Positions 35,673-44,004 of a DNA stretch of 64,000 nt are shown one piece after another. Source of the stretch: JBOGCH01 sp051656645 (GTDB lineage Bacteria; Bacteroidota; Bacteroidia; Bacteroidales; Marinifilaceae); assembly GCA_051656645.1 (NCBI GenBank), contig JBOGCH010000046.1, forward strand, positions 1 through 64,000, written 5' to 3'. Below the pieces are notes generated by a model. The model was given only the letters and a program-made list of their open reading frames with translations. It had not been told where the DNA came from and did not search any database. The position numbers and the translations under genes are program-made. Positions within the stretch are counted from its first letter, which is position 1; every line of letters starts with the position of its first letter.

Positions 35673-36359
35673 ATGAACAGACAAAGTAATGGTTATACGT
35701 TTATATATTCGATTGTATTGGTAGTGGTAGTTGCCATTGTACTTTCACTTATCGCAATGGGATTACAACCAAGACAAAATGAAAATATCCGTAATGAGAA
35801 AAGACAGAACATTCTTAGTTCTGTAAATATTAAGTCGACAGCCGCAGAATCTGAAGCGTTATACAACAAATATATCACAGAATCGTTTGTTGTAAACTCT
35901 AAAGGAGAGCGTGTTGACGGGAACGCGTTTACGGTTGACATTGCTCAACAAAGTAAACTTGCTTGCGATAAAAAACAGTTACCTGTTTTCATTGCAACTA
36001 TCGACGGACAAAGCAAATATATCCTACCGGTTTACGGTGTTGGACTTTGGGGTCCTATTTGGGGATATGTTGCACTTGACGCAGACAAAAGCACTGTATA
36101 TGGAGCCGTTTTTGATCACAAATCAGAAACTCCGGGACTTGGTGCAGAAATCACTTCTCAACATTTTACAAAACAGTTTAATGGTAAACTAATCTTTGAT
36201 GGTAGCCAACTTACAGGTATTGCTATTCTTAAAGGAGGCGGAGCAACTGGTACTCACGAGGTAGATGCTATCTCTGGAGGAACAATTACGTCTAAAGGAG
36301 TTGAGAAAATGATTCAAGTGTATTTATCTTGTTATGAACCTTTCTTAAAACAAAAATAA
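35673..36359 (+). CDS. nqrC: Na+-NQR subunit C
   Basis: 228 residues. One N-terminal transmembrane helix (FIYSIVLVVVVAIVLSLIAMGL), then a periplasmic FMN-binding domain whose covalent-flavin motif is ISGGTITSKG (SGxT type). It passes electrons between the subunit D/E site and NqrB. Its stop overlaps the ATG of nqrD by one base (TAATG). The ApbE-type flavin transferase needed to attach FMN is not in this window. Confidence 0.97.
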   Translation: MNRQSNGYTFIYSIVLVVVVAIVLSLIAMGLQPRQNENIRNEKRQNILSSVNIKSTAAESEALYNKYITESFVVNSKGERVDGNAFTVDIAQQSKLACDKKQLPVFIATIDGQSKYILPVYGVGLWGPIWGYVALDADKSTVYGAVFDHKSETPGLGAEITSQHFTKQFNGKLIFDGSQLTGIAILKGGGATGTHEVDAISGGTITSKGVEKMIQVYLSCYEPFLKQK

Positions 36360-37003
36360 TGAGCGACAAAGAATCACTATTTTCGGCTAAGAACATGCAG
36401 CTTCTTTTAGGGCCTATCAACAAGAATAACCCGGTACTTGTACAGGTGCTTGGTATCTGTTCGGCTTTAGCTGTAACTGTTAAATTGGAGCCGGCTTGCG
36501 TTATGGCATTATCGGTTATTGTTGTAACTGCATTCTCCAATGTAATCATTTCATTATTGCGTAATACTATCCCTACACGTATCCGTATCATCGTGCAACT
36601 TGTAGTGGTAGCATCGCTTGTAATTGTTGTTGACCAGGTGTTGAAAGCGTTTGCTTATGACGTAAGTAAACAATTGTCGGTATTTGTGGGACTTATCATC
36701 ACTAACTGTATCATCATGGGACGTCTTGAAGCTTTTGCGCTTGGAAACAAGCCTTGGGCATCGTTACTTGACGGTATTGGTAGCGGATTAGGATACGGTG
36801 TTATTCTTATCATTGTAGCGTTTTTCCGTGAGTTGTTAGGTTCGGGAACAATCTTTGGTTTCCAAGTAATGCCACAAGCGTTTTATGAAGCGGGTTATAT
36901 GAACAACGGATTAATGATTTTGCCTCCAAGTGCATTGATCATTGTGGGAATCCTTATTGGTGTTCACCGTGCTAAAAACCCTGAATTAATTGAGAAAAAA
37001 TAA
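36359..37003 (+). CDS. nqrD: Na+-NQR subunit D
   Basis: 214 residues, six membrane helices. Family pattern includes GPINKNNPVLVQVLGICSAL, ITNCIIMGRLEAFALGNKP and GIGSGLGYGVILI. NqrD and NqrE form a pair of inverted-topology subunits that hold an iron-sulfur centre between them, with the Cys in the TNCIIMGR and corresponding segments. The start overlaps the nqrC stop by one base, and nqrE begins 16 nt later. Confidence 0.97.
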   Translation: MSDKESLFSAKNMQLLLGPINKNNPVLVQVLGICSALAVTVKLEPACVMALSVIVVTAFSNVIISLLRNTIPTRIRIIVQLVVVASLVIVVDQVLKAFAYDVSKQLSVFVGLIITNCIIMGRLEAFALGNKPWASLLDGIGSGLGYGVILIIVAFFRELLGSGTIFGFQVMPQAFYEAGYMNNGLMILPPSALIIVGILIGVHRAKNPELIEKK

Positions 37004-37019
37004 AAGGAGATAGAACAAT

Positions 37020-37634
37020 ATGGAATGGTTAAATATATTTATCCGATCTATCTTTATCGATAACATGATCTTTGCATACTTTCTTGGTATGTGTTCATAC
37101 CTTGCGGTATCAAAAACGGTAAAGACATCTTTCGGATTAGGAATAGCAGTTATCTTCGTACTGTTTGTAACAGTGCCTGTTAACTATCTTTTAAACAAGT
37201 TTGTACTTAGCCCCGGCGCATTAAGCTGGTTGTTTGAGGGCGGATTAAGCGTAAACCTTAGCTTCCTTAGCTTTATTGTGTTTATTGCGGTTATCGCTGC
37301 TATTGTACAGTTGGTTGAGATGATTGTTGAGAAATTTGCTCCGGCACTTTATTCACAACTTGGTATCTTCCTTCCTCTTATCGCAGTAAACTGTGCCATC
37401 ATGGGTGCATCTCTATTCATGCAAGAAAGAGACTACGCTAACATTGGCGAGGTATTTGCATTTAGTTTAGGATCGGGTATTGGTTGGTTACTTGCTATTG
37501 TAGGTATTGCGGCAATCCGTGAAAAACTTACCTACTCAAACGTACCACCGGCACTTAGAGGTATTGGTATTACCTTCATCCTAACAGGGTTAATGGGAAT
37601 TGCTTTTATGAGCTTCCTTGGTATTAATTTGTAA
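37020..37634 (+). CDS. nqrE: Na+-NQR subunit E
   Basis: 204 residues, six membrane helices, homologous to NqrD. The conserved segments IFAYFLGMCSYLAVSK and AVNCAIMGASLFMQERDY each include a cysteine expected to ligate the membrane iron-sulfur centre. The gene lies 16 nt after nqrD and 11 nt before nqrF. Confidence 0.97.
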   Translation: MEWLNIFIRSIFIDNMIFAYFLGMCSYLAVSKTVKTSFGLGIAVIFVLFVTVPVNYLLNKFVLSPGALSWLFEGGLSVNLSFLSFIVFIAVIAAIVQLVEMIVEKFAPALYSQLGIFLPLIAVNCAIMGASLFMQERDYANIGEVFAFSLGSGIGWLLAIVGIAAIREKLTYSNVPPALRGIGITFILTGLMGIAFMSFLGINL

Positions 37635-37645
37635 AATAAAAAATA

Positions 37646-38905
37646 ATGATACTATTAGCAATAGATCTAAGTGTTGTTGCCGCAAGTGTTATTGTATTTC
37701 TTATCATTGTCCTTTTCTTGGTTGGTATGCTTTTATGGGCAAAAGCCAAACTTACACCAAAGGGCGAAATTAAGGTTAACATTAACCACGGCGAACGCGA
37801 AATTGTAACAGAACCGGGAAACACACTACTTGGTGTGTTAGGTACTCAAAAAATATTCCTTCCATCGGCTTGTGGTGGAAAAGGAAGTTGCGGTATGTGC
37901 CACTGTCAGGTTGAAGAAGGAGGAGGATCAATCCTTCCGACAGAAACAGGCTTTTTTAGCTACAAAGAGCAGCATGAAAACTGGCGTCTTGCATGTCAGG
38001 TTAAAGTAAAAGAAAACATGGAAGTACACATTCCTGAGGAAGTTCTTGGTATCAAGAAATGGGAATGTGAAGTGGTTTCTAATAACAACGTTGCTACATT
38101 CATCAAAGAATTTGTAGTGAAATTACCTGAAGGTGAAAAATTAAACTTCAAATCGGGAGGTTATATCCAGATTGATGTACCTAAAATCAATGTTGACTTT
38201 AAGGATATCGAAGTTGGAGAGAAATTCCATGCTGATTGGGAGAAAATGAAGATGTTTGACCTTAAAATGGTTAACCCTGAAGCAACTTACCGTGCCTACT
38301 CTATGGCCAACCACCCTGCTGAAGGAAATATCATCATGCTTAACATCCGTATCGCGACTCCTCCGTTTGATCGCGCTACAGGCGGATTTGCTAACGTAAA
38401 TCCAGGTATCTGTTCATCGTATATCTTCTCTCGTAAACCGGGCGATAAAGTAACTATCTCTGGTCCTTACGGTGAGTTCTTCCTACGTGAAACAGACAAC
38501 GAAATGATGTTTATTGGTGGTGGAGCCGGTATGGCGCCAATGCGTAGCCACATCTTCCACTTGTTCCATACATTGAAAACAGGACGCCGCGTTACCTTCT
38601 GGTATGGTGCACGTTCAATGAAAGAGGTATTCTACAAAGAGCAGTTTGATGAAATTGCAGCAAACTTCCCTAACTTTACTTGGCATCTTGCCCTTTCTGA
38701 GCCTCAACCAGAGGACAACTGGACAGGACCTACAGGATTTATCCACCAAGTGATTTACAATGAATACTTGAAAAATCATGATGCTCCTGAGGACATCGAG
38801 TACTACCAATGTGGTCCTCCTATGATGACCTCTGCGGTTACTAAGATGCTTTACGATCTTGGTGTTCCGGATGAGAACGTTATGTATGATAACTTTGGTA
38901 GCTAA
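37646..38905 (+). CDS. nqrF: Na+-NQR subunit F, NADH-oxidising flavoprotein
   Basis: 419 residues. One N-terminal membrane helix (about 5-30), a plant-type 2Fe-2S ferredoxin domain with the cysteine cluster CGGKGSCGMC and the fourth Cys in WRLACQV, an FAD domain (RAYSMANHP, GICSSYIF), and an NAD domain (FIGGGAGMAPMRSHIF, YYQCGPPMM). It takes electrons from NADH and starts the transfer through the complex. It is the last gene of the operon, and a 27-bp perfect stem follows. Confidence 0.97.
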   Translation: MILLAIDLSVVAASVIVFLIIVLFLVGMLLWAKAKLTPKGEIKVNINHGEREIVTEPGNTLLGVLGTQKIFLPSACGGKGSCGMCHCQVEEGGGSILPTETGFFSYKEQHENWRLACQVKVKENMEVHIPEEVLGIKKWECEVVSNNNVATFIKEFVVKLPEGEKLNFKSGGYIQIDVPKINVDFKDIEVGEKFHADWEKMKMFDLKMVNPEATYRAYSMANHPAEGNIIMLNIRIATPPFDRATGGFANVNPGICSSYIFSRKPGDKVTISGPYGEFFLRETDNEMMFIGGGAGMAPMRSHIFHLFHTLKTGRRVTFWYGARSMKEVFYKEQFDEIAANFPNFTWHLALSEPQPEDNWTGPTGFIHQVIYNEYLKNHDAPEDIEYYQCGPPMMTSAVTKMLYDLGVPDENVMYDNFGS

Positions 38906-38913
38906 TCACCTAC

Positions 38914-38969
38914 CTTATCACATAAAAAAAGACCTTGGAAAATTCCAAGGTCTTTTTTTATGTGATAAG
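38914..38969 (+). terminator. Terminator of the nqr operon
   Basis: A 27-bp perfect stem (38914-38940 with 38943-38969) whose inner part carries an A7/T7 pair, directly after nqrF. Confidence 0.9.
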
Positions 38970-39060
38970 ATGGTATTAAATTTATATTTATTAATCGGTC
39001 TTTTACAAACAACAATGGACTGAATTGTATCGTATTATATCAATAATAGATTAATATACT

Positions 39061-39774
39061 ATGAGTAACTCATTTGACGAATTTTGTACATTTTATTCTG
39101 GTTTCGACTACTCTGAAGTTGATTTGAGTAAGATAAAACAACATATAGATAATGTAGCTCTTTTTGCAGATGCTACGAACTGTGCTTTGGCTATATATGA
39201 TAATTACTCCTTTCAACCTATCTATATGTCAAATGAATACAAGCATTTCTTCCATGACGATATTGATACAACACATCCTGATGATGCTGAGTTAGTAATT
39301 AGAAGTTCGGTAATTGCACTACAATATTTCTCAGAGCATAATGACAACATTATGCATCACCGGTTAATTCGTAAATATAGAGCACGTATAATTGATAAAT
39401 ACTGCGTTGTTATTGAACAATTGCGTCCCCTAGAGCTTGATAAGTATGGACGCGCTTGGCTCTCTCTTTCAATGATAGACATAGCTCCTGAGCAATCGCC
39501 AAACTCTACTTTTGAATTTAAAATACTCAATCATTTAACGGGAGAAATTATTGAGTTACCTAGTAAAAATAATATTCTTCCAAAGATGCTAACCAATAGG
39601 GAGGTTGAGATACTATCCCTAATAGCTCAAGGTTTTTTAAGTAAAGAAATATCCGAAAAACTTTCTATTAGCGTTCATACGGTTAGTAAGCATAGGCAAC
39701 GTATATTGTCAAAATTAAATGCAGACACGTCAATTGAGGCCATTAAATACGCTTCATTATTAAATATCCTTTAA
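39061..39774 (+). CDS. LuxR-type HTH transcriptional regulator
   Basis: 237 residues. The C-terminal GerE/LuxR DNA-binding domain is clear (about 175-235): LTNREVEILSLIAQGFLSKEI followed by SVHTVSKHRQRILSKLN. The N-terminal 160 residues form an alpha/beta region with a PAS-like feel (FADATNCALAIYDNYSFQPIYMSNEY) but without a recognised ligand motif or phospho-acceptor receiver domain. Similar proteins are common in Bacteroidales. The gene stands alone; the flavin oxidase lipoprotein gene starts 264 nt downstream and could be a target. Confidence 0.85.
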   Translation: MSNSFDEFCTFYSGFDYSEVDLSKIKQHIDNVALFADATNCALAIYDNYSFQPIYMSNEYKHFFHDDIDTTHPDDAELVIRSSVIALQYFSEHNDNIMHHRLIRKYRARIIDKYCVVIEQLRPLELDKYGRAWLSLSMIDIAPEQSPNSTFEFKILNHLTGEIIELPSKNNILPKMLTNREVEILSLIAQGFLSKEISEKLSISVHTVSKHRQRILSKLNADTSIEAIKYASLLNIL

Positions 39775-40037
39775 CCAACGCATACCACACTAATACTTAT
39801 AAATGAGTATTGTCTAAGTAATTTGCATATTATAATTTCACTCTATAAATCTTAGAGTGATAAATGTATATAGGCTAAAGTCTATATTGATGATTACCTA
39901 TAATAACTAAATTATCAACATTTCACGTATTTGGTACCTGTAATATATTATTATAAAAGAGAAGAGTTAATTCAAATTTTCCCTTTCTACCATATCAAAA
40001 TATAGATATATACGTTACGAACATAAACATTAAACTT

Positions 40038-41537
40038 ATGAATAATTTTAGGAATCAGATTGTTGCCATTGGAGTTATCTCCATAATACTATTTAGTTCA
40101 TGCAAGCGCCATGAAGAAGAATATCCTACGGAGATAAATGGAATAGAATTTCGAGATATCACAATCATTGGTGCTGGTATATCCGGCCTTACGTGTGGTT
40201 ACCATCTCAATCAGCGGAAAAAGAGTTTTATGATTTTGGAAAAAACTAACCGGGTTGGTGGCAGAGCCATTTCGGGCATGAAGAATAACTTCACTTATGC
40301 AAAGGGTGCAGAATATTTAGGCAAGCCAGAGTCTGTTCTCTCCGGTATGATTAAAGGTTTGGGCTTATCACCAAAAGAAATTCCATCCCCTATGGATGCG
40401 TATTATGATGGTTCAAATTTTTACTATGGGACTAAGGGAATTGAAAGATATATGATTGGTTTAAGCAATGTAAGCACCTATAAACGCTGGGTTCAACTAT
40501 TATTAAATGAAGGAAATGAATATGATGATATTCCTTATATTGAATATAACAACTATGCAAAAGAACTTGATAATATTAGCGCAGAGCAATGGTTGGTACA
40601 AAATGGCTTCTCTGCGTATGTAAACAAATATAATGTTGCCAGTAGAGGATTGTTTGGAGCAGCACTTAGTGAAATATCAGCACTTAGCCTAATACCTGAG
40701 GCCGCCTTCGATTTTGATGAAGATGATTTAGCGGACATTAATGGCAACTTTGATATCAATAATGAATATGGAGAGGCCGCAGCCGAAGAATCAGAATCTT
40801 ATACTTTCACAAAGGGACTTACCGAATTAACCGATGCCCTAGGTGCAGCAATGTCTACAAAAATTAGATTAAGTAGCAATGTTTACAAAATAAGTAAAGA
40901 CGGTGATTATTATCTTACCGAATATTATGACGTAAATGGCGTGTCGAGAAAATTGCTATCCAATAAGATTGTATTAGCCATTCCCGCCCCTCTTGCTCTT
41001 GCACTTGGAAATGAAATAATCTCAGATGAACGAAAGGCCTTGATTGAACAAATACAATTCTCTTCATATGCCACGGTAGCTTTGTTCTCAAACACACCTA
41101 TATTTAATAAAGCTTTTGACCTTGCTGTTCCTAATAATTACTTCTTTACCGATCTGTATGACGCTACGTGGGTTCAACGTCATTTTGATAAGAGTTTATC
41201 ATCCGACACCTATATCATATCTGCTTATATCGCTCCTCAAACGTACACGGACCATGCGATTGACAAAATGAGCGATTCTGAACTTCTAGAGAACGTGTAT
41301 AAGGATTTAGTTAAAATATTTCCTGATGCAAAAAATCAGATAACAGGACATGATATTCAGCACTTCCCATATGCATATCCAGTTATGACACTGGGAGCAT
41401 ACGAGCGCCTAATAAAACTGTACAATTTAAACAAAGGAACAGTTTTATTGGCAGGCGATAGTATGATTTATCCTACATTTGAAGCTGCTGTAGAGTCTGG
41501 TTATCAGGCTGCGAGAACACTTATAAACAAAAAATAA
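40038..41537 (+). CDS. Lipoprotein flavin-dependent amine oxidase-like enzyme
   Basis: 499 residues. A signal peptide with lipobox LFSSC (Cys22) is followed by the FAD-binding ITIIGAGISGLTCGYHL, the GG-doublet motif NRVGGRAISG, and a C-terminal FAD-contact segment GTVLLAGDSMIYPTFEAAVESGYQAA. This is the flavin monoamine-oxidase/phytoene-desaturase fold. The substrate is unknown. Most bacterial members are cytosolic or Tat-exported; here the signal lacks a twin-arginine motif, so FAD loading outside the cytoplasm is a question. It lies between a LuxR-type regulator and an aldo/keto reductase gene. Confidence 0.82.
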   Translation: MNNFRNQIVAIGVISIILFSSCKRHEEEYPTEINGIEFRDITIIGAGISGLTCGYHLNQRKKSFMILEKTNRVGGRAISGMKNNFTYAKGAEYLGKPESVLSGMIKGLGLSPKEIPSPMDAYYDGSNFYYGTKGIERYMIGLSNVSTYKRWVQLLLNEGNEYDDIPYIEYNNYAKELDNISAEQWLVQNGFSAYVNKYNVASRGLFGAALSEISALSLIPEAAFDFDEDDLADINGNFDINNEYGEAAAEESESYTFTKGLTELTDALGAAMSTKIRLSSNVYKISKDGDYYLTEYYDVNGVSRKLLSNKIVLAIPAPLALALGNEIISDERKALIEQIQFSSYATVALFSNTPIFNKAFDLAVPNNYFFTDLYDATWVQRHFDKSLSSDTYIISAYIAPQTYTDHAIDKMSDSELLENVYKDLVKIFPDAKNQITGHDIQHFPYAYPVMTLGAYERLIKLYNLNKGTVLLAGDSMIYPTFEAAVESGYQAARTLINKK

Positions 41538-41552
41538 TTAATCAAGCTTTAA

Positions 41553-41560
41553 TATCTTTG
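41553..41560 (+). promoter_or_regulatory. Candidate -7 box of the aldo/keto reductase gene
   Basis: TATCTTTG fits TAnnTTTG, 71 nt before the ATG at 41632. No matching -33 element. Confidence 0.4.
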
Positions 41561-41631
41561 TATATTGTATATTATCCTCAATATTTATTTCTATTTTAAT
41601 CCACCGAAACACAAACAATAAAAGCACAATT

Positions 41632-42654
41632 ATGAAATACAAACAACTTGGGGGTTCTGGACTTTTTGTACCGGAGCTGTGTTTTGGTACTGCTACATTT
41701 GGTGGAACAAAAGGATTTGAAGGTTGGGGACATACAAACGTTCCAGAGGCAACACGACTTGTAGACCTGTGTATGGATGCAGGTGTTAATTTTTTTGACA
41801 CTGCCGACGTATATTCAGATGGTTTATCGGAAGAAATATTAGGTCAAGCCATTAATGGTAAGCGCGATAAATTACTTATTTCAACCAAAGCAACCTTTAA
41901 TTTAAATCCGGCAACACGCAATGACTTGGGATCATCTAGATACCACATTATCCGTGCTTGCGAGGGAAGTTTAAAACGCTTAAATACCGATTACATTGAT
42001 GTTTATCATATGCATGGTTTTGACTGCCATACGCCTATTGAGGAAACATTGAGAGCTTTGGACGATCTGGTTACATCGGGTAAAGTACGATACATTGCTT
42101 GCTCTAATTTCTCGGGATGGCATTTAATGAAATCATTAAGCATTTCAGATCGCTTTGGATGGAGCAGATACGCAGCACACCAAATTCACTATTCGTTATT
42201 AAACAGAGAATATGAATGGGAATTAAAGCCTTTGGCAGAAGACCAACGTGTTGGTGCCATTGTATGGAGTCCTTTATCGGCTGGGCGTTTAGGTGGACGT
42301 TATAGACGCTCTAACCCTATCCCACAAGATGGTAGAGTGGCGCGTGGCGGTAGTCCTATTCCTGACGAGGTGACTTCCTATGAGCGCTTATATGATATCA
42401 TGGACGTATTAGATGACGTTGCACTCGAAACAGGTAAAACTGTTGCTCAATGCGCTTTAAACTGGCTTTTACAACAATCCACTGTAAGTAGTTTAGTTAT
42501 TGGCGCAAGTAACGAACAACAATTACTACAAAATCTAGAAGCTACCGGTTGGAGCCTAACTCCTGAGCAATTGGAACGATTGGATAAAGCAAGTAAAACT
42601 CCTCCTATCTATCCATATTGGCATCAAGATCAGTTCCCTGATTTAAAGAAATAA
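41632..42654 (+). CDS. Aldo/keto reductase
   Basis: 340 residues. The barrel enzyme shows the catalytic set: Asp and Tyr in FFDTADVYSDG, Lys in ISTKATF, and His in YHMHGFD. The C-terminal NADPH-binding segment LVIGASNEQQLLQNLEA is also present. It resembles the YajO/Tas-like AKR group, NADPH-dependent reductases of aldehydes. The physiological substrate is unknown. It has its own promoter box and terminator. Confidence 0.92.
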   Translation: MKYKQLGGSGLFVPELCFGTATFGGTKGFEGWGHTNVPEATRLVDLCMDAGVNFFDTADVYSDGLSEEILGQAINGKRDKLLISTKATFNLNPATRNDLGSSRYHIIRACEGSLKRLNTDYIDVYHMHGFDCHTPIEETLRALDDLVTSGKVRYIACSNFSGWHLMKSLSISDRFGWSRYAAHQIHYSLLNREYEWELKPLAEDQRVGAIVWSPLSAGRLGGRYRRSNPIPQDGRVARGGSPIPDEVTSYERLYDIMDVLDDVALETGKTVAQCALNWLLQQSTVSSLVIGASNEQQLLQNLEATGWSLTPEQLERLDKASKTPPIYPYWHQDQFPDLKK

Positions 42655-42660
42655 TTTAAG

Positions 42661-42691
42661 AAGTTCCCTTTTAAAACAAAAAAGGGAACTT
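42661..42691 (+). terminator. Terminator of the aldo/keto reductase gene
   Basis: A 12-bp stem (42661-42672 with 42680-42691) followed by a T-rich tract. Confidence 0.85.
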
Positions 42692-42738
42692 TTTTATTTT
42701 AAAATCCTTTCATAAAATTATAATGTTGTAATGTTTTA

Positions 42739-42746
42739 TAGATTTG
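42739..42746 (+). promoter_or_regulatory. Candidate -7 box of the metallophosphoesterase gene
   Basis: TAGATTTG fits TAnnTTTG. An in-frame ATG at 42744 lies inside this box, so the ATG at 42768, just after the expected transcription start, is preferred. Confidence 0.45.
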
Positions 42747-42767
42747 TATATCTATTTACAAATTTAT

Positions 42768-43928
42768 ATGAATATGAGACTTAACTTATTACTTGGCGGT
42801 CTATTATGCACCGCTTTTTCAGTTGGCGCAACAGCGCAATCCCTATTTAGGACACAACCGTTTTTACAGAATCCCACAAACGGAGGTATTACTGTTTCCT
42901 GGATAACTCACAAACCCGTAAACAGTTGGGTTGAGTACGGAACAGATACCACACAACAATTAAACAAAGCGCGTACATTGGTAGATGGCCAAGCAGTGTG
43001 TTACAACACACAACATAAAATAAGACTTACTGATTTAACTCCCGGCAAAACTTATTACTATCGCGTAGTTTCGCAAGAAATGCTTGAATATAAAGCTTAC
43101 AGTAAGAAATTTGGAGTATCGGATACCTCAAAATTTTATGCATTTAAACTACCATCCACAACTACAAGCAATGTTACCGCCGTAATACTAAATGACCTGC
43201 ATAAAAACCATGCATTAATTGATGAGATGAGCAAAACTCTCGATAAAATGCACTACGACATGGTATTCTTTAATGGTGATTGTATAGACGATCCGGCCAA
43301 TGAAGAACAAGCATTAAACAGTTTAAACTACTTTATAAATGCTTTTAAAGGATATGAAAAGCCAATGTTCTTTATTCGTGGTAACCATGAAATCCGTAAT
43401 GCTTATTCCATTAAAATGCGCGATTTGTTTGACTACGTTGATAACAGCACATATAATGCATTCTCTTGGGGAGATACTCGCTTTGTGACATTAGATTGTG
43501 GAGAAGATAAACCTGATGACCATTGGGTTTACTATGGTTTAAACGATTTTACTCAGTTACGTCATGATCAACAGCGTTTTCTTGAAAAAGAATTAAAAGG
43601 AGCTGCGTACAAGAAAGCTGAGAAACGTATTCTTCTACACCACATACCTATTTATACAAAAGAAGAGATGACTTATAACCCATGCTTGGAATTATGGCAT
43701 CCGTTACTAAACAAAAGTAAATTCAATATTTGTGTCAATGCACACACCCACCGCTATGCTTGGTATCCTAAGAACGCTGAAAACGGTTTTCCTTTCCCGG
43801 TAGTTACAGGAGGAGGTCCACAACCTAAAAATGCTACTATTATTGTATTAAACAAAAACAGCAAAGACCTTACTCTTCAAGTAATTGATTGTAATGGCAA
43901 TGTAATTAATACGGTAAATAACTTATAG
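42768..43928 (+). CDS. Exported metallophosphoesterase with N-terminal fibronectin-like domain
   Basis: 386 residues from 42768 (an ATG at 42774 is equally possible). A signal peptide ends near GATAQS. A purple-acid-phosphatase-type fibronectin domain follows (about 30-115, GGITVSWITHKPVNSWVEYG, LTPGKTYYYRVVS). The dimetal phosphoesterase motifs are NDLHKN (DxH), FNGDCIDD (GDxxD), RGNHE, HHIP, and AHTH. It is probably a periplasmic or surface phosphatase or phosphodiesterase. The gene ends at a 30-bp hairpin shared with the convergent multidomain gene. Confidence 0.88.
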   Translation: MNMRLNLLLGGLLCTAFSVGATAQSLFRTQPFLQNPTNGGITVSWITHKPVNSWVEYGTDTTQQLNKARTLVDGQAVCYNTQHKIRLTDLTPGKTYYYRVVSQEMLEYKAYSKKFGVSDTSKFYAFKLPSTTTSNVTAVILNDLHKNHALIDEMSKTLDKMHYDMVFFNGDCIDDPANEEQALNSLNYFINAFKGYEKPMFFIRGNHEIRNAYSIKMRDLFDYVDNSTYNAFSWGDTRFVTLDCGEDKPDDHWVYYGLNDFTQLRHDQQRFLEKELKGAAYKKAEKRILLHHIPIYTKEEMTYNPCLELWHPLLNKSKFNICVNAHTHRYAWYPKNAENGFPFPVVTGGGPQPKNATIIVLNKNSKDLTLQVIDCNGNVINTVNNL

Positions 43929-43933
43929 GGGGT

Positions 43934-44000
43934 ATTTATCCTACAAAACAAAGAGGCTGTCTAATAAGTTTAGACAGCCTCTTTGTTTTGTAGGATAAAT
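43934..44000. terminator. Bidirectional terminator, 30-bp stem
   Basis: Arms 43934-43963 and 43971-44000 are perfect reverse complements around a 7-nt loop. It sits between convergent genes whose stop codons end at 43928 and 44005. Confidence 0.9.
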
Positions 44001-44004
44001 ATTT

